A stretch of 9,759 bases of DNA, taken from NCBI GenBank assembly GCA_964593905.1, contig CAZQLE010000153.1:1-9759 (forward strand), given 5' to 3'. The notes below the pieces were generated by a model that had not been told where the DNA came from, ran no database searches, and saw only the letters and a program-made list of their open reading frames with translations. This document shows positions 5,603 through 9,759 of the stretch, in pieces. Positions within the stretch are counted from its first letter, which is position 1; every line of letters begins with the position of its first letter. The DNA comes from CAZQLE01 sp964593905 (GTDB lineage: Bacteria > Chloroflexota > Anaerolineae > Anaerolineales > Anaerolineaceae). A program made the position numbers and the translations under genes.

Positions 5603-6604
5603 ATGAATAATTCTAGCCTCTGGCGGGAGGCGCGTCGTTGGCTTCCCGGTGTGGTGATCTCGATTATTGCGCTGGTTGTGGTTTTTCGTCTGGTAGACTG
5701 GAATGAACTGGGGGCAGCGCTGGCTAATTTTTCGGTGCTGTATATCCTGATCGCAATTTTGCTGTTGATCTGTTCGATGGCGGTGCGTGCCCAGGCCTGG
5801 CGGATTTTGCTGGACTACAAACCGGATTTTAAGCGTTCCTTTTTTATTATTAATGAAGGATATTTGCTGAATAATATCTTTCCTTTGCGGGCGGGTGAAG
5901 TGGGCCGGGCAATTTTTATGGGCCGCGCCACCGGGTTAAGCCCGTTTTTTGTGTTATCGACCATTGTGATCGAACGCGTGTTTGACCTGGCCATTGCGGC
6001 GGGCCTGCTGCTGGCGACGTTGCCGCTGGCGCTGGGGTTGGAATGGGCGAAGCCTGTGGCCTGGTCGACCCTGGTGTTGATGGTGGCGGTTGTGGCGGCG
6101 ATGTTTTTTGCGGCCCGCTATAATGCGGTGGTCAAACGCTGGGTCGAGACTCTTGCGGGGCAATCTGCCTTATTGCGCAAATGGGTGCTGCCGCGTATCG
6201 ATTCTTTGATCAATGGGCTGGGGATTCTGAACCAGCCTTCAAGATTTCTTTCAGCCGTATCGTTGATCTTTTTATCGTGGGTGTTGTGGGTGGCTACCCA
6301 TGTGTTGATGATTCAAAATATTGCGCCCGGTGCACCCCTGTGGTGGGGCGCCCTGGTGGATGCTGTGCTGGCGATGGGGGTTGCAATTCCATCTGCGCCT
6401 TCGGCGTTGGGGGTGTTTGAAGCCTCGGTCGTCGGAGCCATGTCGTTGTTAGGGATTTCAAACACCACTGCGCTGGCCTATGCAATCGTAATGCATTTTA
6501 TTAACTTTGTTGTGCCCCTCGTTTTTGGCGGCATTGGCTTGATTTTGGAAGGCAAATCATTGGCTTCTGTTTTTTCTGAGGTTCGCGCCGCCAAAGAAGT
6601 TTGA
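5603..6604 (+). CDS. Flippase-like membrane protein (lysylphosphatidylglycerol synthase TM / UPF0104 family)
   Basis: Polytopic membrane protein of 333 residues with about seven to eight hydrophobic segments, among them roughly 14-31, 45-62, 117-145, 153-171, 227-245 and 255-270, and two more up to 316. Family hallmarks are NNIFPLRAGEVGRA (90-103), ERVFDL (134-139) and PSAPSALGVFEA (263-274). The family includes the flippase half of MprF and many stand-alone proteins next to glycosyltransferases; the soluble lysyl-transferase domain of MprF is absent here. The role is inferred to be translocation or handling of a lipid or lipid-linked sugar. It starts 4 bases after the lepA stop; starts at 5546 or 5591 inside lepA are possible but less suited to the GGAGG at 5586-5590. 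The SDR gene follows after 29 bases. Substrate unknown. Confidence 0.85.
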   Translation: MNNSSLWREARRWLPGVVISIIALVVVFRLVDWNELGAALANFSVLYILIAILLLICSMAVRAQAWRILLDYKPDFKRSFFIINEGYLLNNIFPLRAGEVGRAIFMGRATGLSPFFVLSTIVIERVFDLAIAAGLLLATLPLALGLEWAKPVAWSTLVLMVAVVAAMFFAARYNAVVKRWVETLAGQSALLRKWVLPRIDSLINGLGILNQPSRFLSAVSLIFLSWVLWVATHVLMIQNIAPGAPLWWGALVDAVLAMGVAIPSAPSALGVFEASVVGAMSLLGISNTTALAYAIVMHFINFVVPLVFGGIGLILEGKSLASVFSEVRAAKEV

Positions 6605-6621
6605 TCTAAATTCAATGAAGC

Positions 6622-6625
6622 GGAG
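6622..6625 (+). promoter_or_regulatory. Ribosome binding site of the epimerase-like gene
   Basis: GGAG 8 bases before ATG 6634. It supports that start over the upstream in-frame GTG at 6625, which would overlap this site. Confidence 0.55.
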
Positions 6626-6633
6626 TGCTCTTT

Positions 6634-7659
6634 ATGGGAAATCACACCCTTGTCACCGGCGGAGCAGGATTTATTGGCTCTAATTATGCAGCCAGGCTGC
6701 TGGCGCGCGGTGAACATTTAACGATCCTGGATAATTTATCTCGTGCTGGTTCCAGATTGAATTTGCGCTGGTTGCAAGAAACATTTGGTGAGAAATCATT
6801 TCGCCTGATCCAGGCGGATGTGCGCGATGCCGAAGCGGTACGCCGTGCGGCGGAAGATGTGGATATCATTGCCCATCTTGCAGCTCAGGTTGCAGTGACC
6901 ACTTCGGTGGTTGAGCCCCGGGAAGATTTTGAAATTAATGCGCTGGGAACCTTTAATGTTCTTGAAGCGGCGCGCGCCTCGGGCCGGAACCCGATTGTTT
7001 TTTATACCTCAACCAATAAAGTTTATGGCGGCATGGAAGACGTGCGTGTGATCGAACGCGAGAGCGATTATTGCTACGCCGATTTTCCGAACGGCATTTC
7101 AGAAAGTCAGCCGCTGGATTTCCATTCGCCTTATGGCTGTTCAAAGGGCGCTGGCGATCAGTATATGCGCGACTATTATCGGATTTATGGTTTGCCGACG
7201 GTGGTGCTGCGCCAGAGCTGCATTTATGGCACCCATCAGTTTGGGGTGGAAGATCAAGGCTGGGTGGCTTGGTTTGTGATTGCGGCGCTGACTGGCAAGC
7301 CCATCACCATTTATGGCGATGGCAAGCAGGTGCGGGACGTGTTGTTTGTGGAAGACCTGCTGGACGCCTACGACGCGGTGGTCGAGCGAATCGACCGGGC
7401 GGCCGGCCAGATCTACAACCTGGGCGGTGGTCCGATGAAAACGCTTTCAATCTGGAAAGAATTTCAGCCAATTTTGGAAAAGCATCTGGGCAAACCGATT
7501 GAAGTGGCCTGGGGAGATTGGCGGCCGGGTGACCAGCGGATTTATGTATCAGATATTCGCAAAGCGCAGCAAGAATTGGATTGGTCGCCGAAAACCGGGG
7601 TGGATGAAGGTGTGGCGAAGATTTTTGAATGGGTTAAGGCAAACCGCAGTCTGTTTTAG
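6634..7659 (+). CDS. NAD-dependent epimerase, CDP-paratose 2-epimerase-like
   Basis: Extended short-chain dehydrogenase/reductase of 341 residues, cytosolic, acting on a nucleotide sugar. The N-terminal Rossmann GGAGFIGS (9-16) binds NAD; HLAAQVAVTTSV (81-92), TSTNKVYG (125-132), SPYGCSKG with catalytic Tyr167 and Lys171 (165-172), RQSCIYG (183-189), QFGVEDQGWVAWF (202-214) and TIYGDGKQVRDVLFVEDL (225-242) follow. TSTNKVYG together with FGVEDQGWVA is the pattern I associate with CDP-paratose (CDP-tyvelose) 2-epimerase rather than with UDP-glucose 4-epimerase or dTDP-glucose dehydratase. The classical substrate is CDP-paratose, giving CDP-tyvelose for O-antigen side chains. None of the other CDP-dideoxyhexose genes is in the window, so the true substrate is uncertain. 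The gene lies in a same-strand run between the flippase-like gene and a GT4 gene, pointing to surface-glycan synthesis. Confidence 0.88.
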   Translation: MGNHTLVTGGAGFIGSNYAARLLARGEHLTILDNLSRAGSRLNLRWLQETFGEKSFRLIQADVRDAEAVRRAAEDVDIIAHLAAQVAVTTSVVEPREDFEINALGTFNVLEAARASGRNPIVFYTSTNKVYGGMEDVRVIERESDYCYADFPNGISESQPLDFHSPYGCSKGAGDQYMRDYYRIYGLPTVVLRQSCIYGTHQFGVEDQGWVAWFVIAALTGKPITIYGDGKQVRDVLFVEDLLDAYDAVVERIDRAAGQIYNLGGGPMKTLSIWKEFQPILEKHLGKPIEVAWGDWRPGDQRIYVSDIRKAQQELDWSPKTGVDEGVAKIFEWVKANRSLF

Positions 7660-7671
7660 AGTGAGTTCATT

Positions 7672-8838
7672 GTGAAAATTCTGATTGTGTTGACATATTA
7701 TCGGCCGCACACCAGCGGTTTGACAATCTATGCCGAGCGTCTGGCAAAAGCGCTGGCAAAACGCGGTCATCAGGTGACCGTTTTAACTTCACAATTTCTG
7801 CCCGACCTTCCATTGGAAGAAAATATGGAAGGGGTGCGGGTTATCCGCGTTCCGGTATTATTCAGGGTGAGCAAGGGCGTCATCATGCCCCGATTTGGCC
7901 GGATGGCCAGCCAGTTGGTCAGAGAGCATGATGTAATTCAACTGCATCTGCCGCAGTTTGATGCGGCCGGGGTGGCGCTGCGCGGACGGCTGCTGCGCAA
8001 ACCGACCGTGATCACCTATCACTGTGATCTGTTGATGCCGCCGGGGTTGTTGAGCACGGCCGCCAACCTGGCGGTTGAGGCAATGAACCGTCTGGCGGGG
8101 CTTTTTACCCACCGTTTTGTCACCTATACCTGTGATTATGCCGAGCATTCACGTTATCTAAAAGATTACCTGCGCAAAACGCAAATCATTCCCCCGCCGG
8201 TGGAACTGCCCCCGGTGCGTGAGGATGAGATTCGCGATTTTGCGCGACAGAATAACCCCGCCGATGTGCACCCGATCATTGGCATGGCGGCCCGCTTTGC
8301 CACCGAAAAGGGTGTTGAAGTCCTTTTGGATGCCATGCCAGAGGTGATGAAAGCGTTTCCCCGGGCGCAGGTGTGGTTTGCCGGGCCGTATGAGGGCATT
8401 ATTGGTGAAGAACATTACCTGGCGCGCCTGAAGCCGCGCATTGAACAGTTGCTTGCCAGCGGAAACTGGAAGTTTCTGGGGAATCTTAACCCGCATCAGA
8501 TGGCGCAGTATTACCCCAACATCGATGCCCTGGTGATCCCCAGTTTGAATTCGACCGAAGCGTTTGGTCTGGTGCAAATTGAGGCCATGTTAAACGGAAA
8601 GCCCTCGGTGGCTTCAAATTTGCCAGGAGTGCGCCAACCGGTGAAAATGCATGAAATGGGCAAGGTCGTCGCGATCGGAGATTCTCCGGGGCTGGCGCAG
8701 GCGCTCATTGAGATCTTTAAGAATCCATCCCGCTATGTGCGTGATTCAGCGGCCATTGCGGCCCGTTATCAGCCTGATGCCATCGCGGCCGCCTATGAGG
8801 TGTTGTTCGCAGAGATTCAAAACGAGCTTGAACGGTAA
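7672..8838 (+). CDS. GT4-family glycosyltransferase
   Basis: GT-B fold glycosyltransferase of 388 residues, retaining type, using a nucleotide-sugar donor at the cytoplasmic face of the membrane. The N-terminal acceptor domain starts MKILIVLTYYRPHTSGL with the glycine loop near residue 16 and ERLAKALAKRGHQVTVLTS (22-40). The C-terminal donor domain starts near 201-210 (IIGMAARFATEKGVEVLLDA) and has the EX7E motif E296-E304 in STEAFGLVQIEAM, the donor-binding signature of GT4. The start is a GTG 12 bases after the epimerase stop, with only a weak GAGTGAG upstream; no better in-frame ATG fits the conserved N-terminus. No signal peptide or membrane segment is seen. Sugar and acceptor cannot be assigned. 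The neighbouring epimerase is a candidate for making its donor. Confidence 0.9.
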   Translation: MKILIVLTYYRPHTSGLTIYAERLAKALAKRGHQVTVLTSQFLPDLPLEENMEGVRVIRVPVLFRVSKGVIMPRFGRMASQLVREHDVIQLHLPQFDAAGVALRGRLLRKPTVITYHCDLLMPPGLLSTAANLAVEAMNRLAGLFTHRFVTYTCDYAEHSRYLKDYLRKTQIIPPPVELPPVREDEIRDFARQNNPADVHPIIGMAARFATEKGVEVLLDAMPEVMKAFPRAQVWFAGPYEGIIGEEHYLARLKPRIEQLLASGNWKFLGNLNPHQMAQYYPNIDALVIPSLNSTEAFGLVQIEAMLNGKPSVASNLPGVRQPVKMHEMGKVVAIGDSPGLAQALIEIFKNPSRYVRDSAAIAARYQPDAIAAAYEVLFAEIQNELER

Positions 8839-8887
8839 GACCTCTTTGGCAAAGCATCACCGAACCTGACATAAGGTATGACATATC

Positions 8888-9709
8888 ATGCAACCCTTAT
8901 TTTTAAAGACACATAGTGACCGTGATTTTCTCTGGGATCAAATTCTGGAGATGCCATATTTTCGCGGGCTGCTGCGCGCGGTTGAATCGCGATTCTATGA
9001 GCAAATTGAAATTCCGCGCCCGGTGCTGGATCTGGGCTGTGGGGACGGGCATTTTGCCGCGGCCACTTTTGAAGGCCGCCTGGATGCGGGGATTGACCCC
9101 TGGGTGGGACCCATCCATAAGGCGATTAAACGCGGGGTATATGAGCGGGTGATTCAGGGCAATGGTGACCAGATGCCCTTTGCCGATGCTGAATTTGCGA
9201 GCTGCATTAGCAATTCGGTGTTGGAGCATATCCCCGAAATTGATGCCGTGCTGGTTGAAACCGCGCGAGTATTAAAACCGGATGCGGTATTTGTTTTTTG
9301 TGTGCCCAGCCATCATTTTCTCAATAATCTCTCGGTCTCCAATTTCTTTGACCGGATCGGCTTGAAATTTATCGGAAATGCCTACCGGGCGTTCTTTAAC
9401 CGGATCTCACGCCATTATCACTGCGATTCGCCTGAGGTGTGGCAGGCGCGCCTGGAACAGGCCGGCTTCAAGTTGGAACGCTACTGGCATTATTTTTCAC
9501 CTGCCGCGCTGCATACCCTGGAGTGGGGACACTATTTTGGGCTGCCTTCGTTGATTTTGCACGGGCTTACCCGGCATTGGATTGTGGCGCCGTACAAGTG
9601 GAACCTGGCGCTGGTGAACCGGCTGATCCGAAAGCATTATGACGGGCCCGCAGAACACCCGCAGGGGTCTTATACTTTTTATGTGGCCCGCCGGAAATCT
9701 CTGGGTTGA
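8888..9709 (+). CDS. Class I SAM-dependent methyltransferase
   Basis: Soluble methyltransferase of 273 residues, Methyltransf_11-like. Motif I VLDLGCGDGHF (46-56) binds SAM, an acidic residue follows in GIDPW (68-72), then NGDQMPFADAEF (92-103) and NSVLEHI (109-115), with the motif III region ARVLKPDAVFVFCVPS (126-141). The C-terminal half (about 145-273) is aromatic- and His-rich, unlike the compact core, and probably forms the substrate lid. The start ATG 8888 has AAGG 11 bases upstream and follows the glycosyltransferase by 49 bases. In glycan clusters such enzymes often methylate a sugar hydroxyl, a lipid headgroup or a quinone-like compound; which one is unknown. A menaquinone methyltransferase (UbiE) is unlikely because the N-terminal UbiE signature is missing. 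Confidence 0.85.
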   Translation: MQPLFLKTHSDRDFLWDQILEMPYFRGLLRAVESRFYEQIEIPRPVLDLGCGDGHFAAATFEGRLDAGIDPWVGPIHKAIKRGVYERVIQGNGDQMPFADAEFASCISNSVLEHIPEIDAVLVETARVLKPDAVFVFCVPSHHFLNNLSVSNFFDRIGLKFIGNAYRAFFNRISRHYHCDSPEVWQARLEQAGFKLERYWHYFSPAALHTLEWGHYFGLPSLILHGLTRHWIVAPYKWNLALVNRLIRKHYDGPAEHPQGSYTFYVARRKSLG

Positions 9710-9739
9710 TATCTTTCTTGTGATGTGACAGGGTGAATC

Positions 9740-9759
9740 ATGTCTGAACCGATGCAAGA
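9740..9759 (+). CDS. Start of an unidentified gene cut by the right edge
   Basis: An ATG at 9740 follows AGGGTGA (9730-9736), a fair Shine-Dalgarno 3 bases away, and is 30 bases after the methyltransferase stop. Only six codons (MSEPMQ) are visible, so neither family nor length can be judged. Same-strand placement suggests it continues the envelope-glycan run. Confidence 0.4.

Noticed and set aside
7071..7502. 143-codon plus-strand frame inside the epimerase
   Set aside because: It is a shifted frame of a gene with clear SDR motifs throughout; the translation is Gly/Arg/Trp-rich and unlike any family.
8158..8577. 139-codon minus-strand frame inside the glycosyltransferase
   Set aside because: Antisense shadow of the GT4 donor domain; no ribosome binding site or domain signature.
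1..9759. CRISPR array, tRNA, rRNA, insertion sequence, prophage or toxin-antitoxin genes
   Set aside because: No spaced repeats, cloverleaf, transposase, integrase or small paired genes were found on either strand.

Overview
The window looks like a chromosomal segment of a bacterium with a mevalonate-type isoprenoid pathway. The best guess is a Chloroflexota (Anaerolineae-like) genome. This rests on the pairing of mevalonate kinase with isopentenyl phosphate kinase, a mycobacterial-style UbiA phosphoribosyltransferase homologue, and a CDP-paratose-2-epimerase-like gene in ordinary bacterial housekeeping surroundings. The taxonomic call is inference from gene content, not a search result. Coding density is high. 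There is no tRNA, rRNA, CRISPR array, transposase or phage gene.

Left arm (1-2631, minus strand) is a compact operon read right to left: a UbiA-family prenyltransferase resembling decaprenyl-phosphate phosphoribosyltransferase, mevalonate kinase, then isopentenyl phosphate kinase. The last gene is cut by the left edge only a few codons before its expected end. The gaps are 8 and 3 bases. The two kinases belong to the part of the pathway that makes isopentenyl diphosphate through isopentenyl phosphate. The prenyltransferase would consume a long-chain polyprenyl phosphate derived from that pathway.

The centre (2632-2819) is a divergent promoter region of about 190 bases. It holds a two-copy direct repeat and candidate -10 boxes facing both ways. 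To its right, on the plus strand, are tlyA (rRNA 2'-O-methyltransferase), an intergenic perfect 18-bp hairpin, and lepA (elongation factor 4). The first genes of these transcription units (ubiA-like, tlyA, lepA) lack a Shine-Dalgarno sequence and have a -10-like box almost touching the start codon. Most downstream genes have a recognisable ribosome binding site. This suggests leaderless transcripts.

Right arm (5603-9759, plus strand) follows lepA with almost no gap. It is a cell-envelope glycan module: a membrane flippase-like protein (lysylphosphatidylglycerol synthase transmembrane family), a CDP-paratose 2-epimerase-like sugar-nucleotide SDR, a GT4 glycosyltransferase and a class I SAM methyltransferase. 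A further gene begins at the right edge. Together they suggest synthesis or modification of a lipid-linked or surface glycan whose structure cannot be read from sequence. I see no clear defence, mobile or otherwise exotic system. The most interesting aspects are the isoprenoid branch, the physical closeness of polyprenyl-phosphosugar and sugar-epimerase genes, and the leaderless-start pattern.
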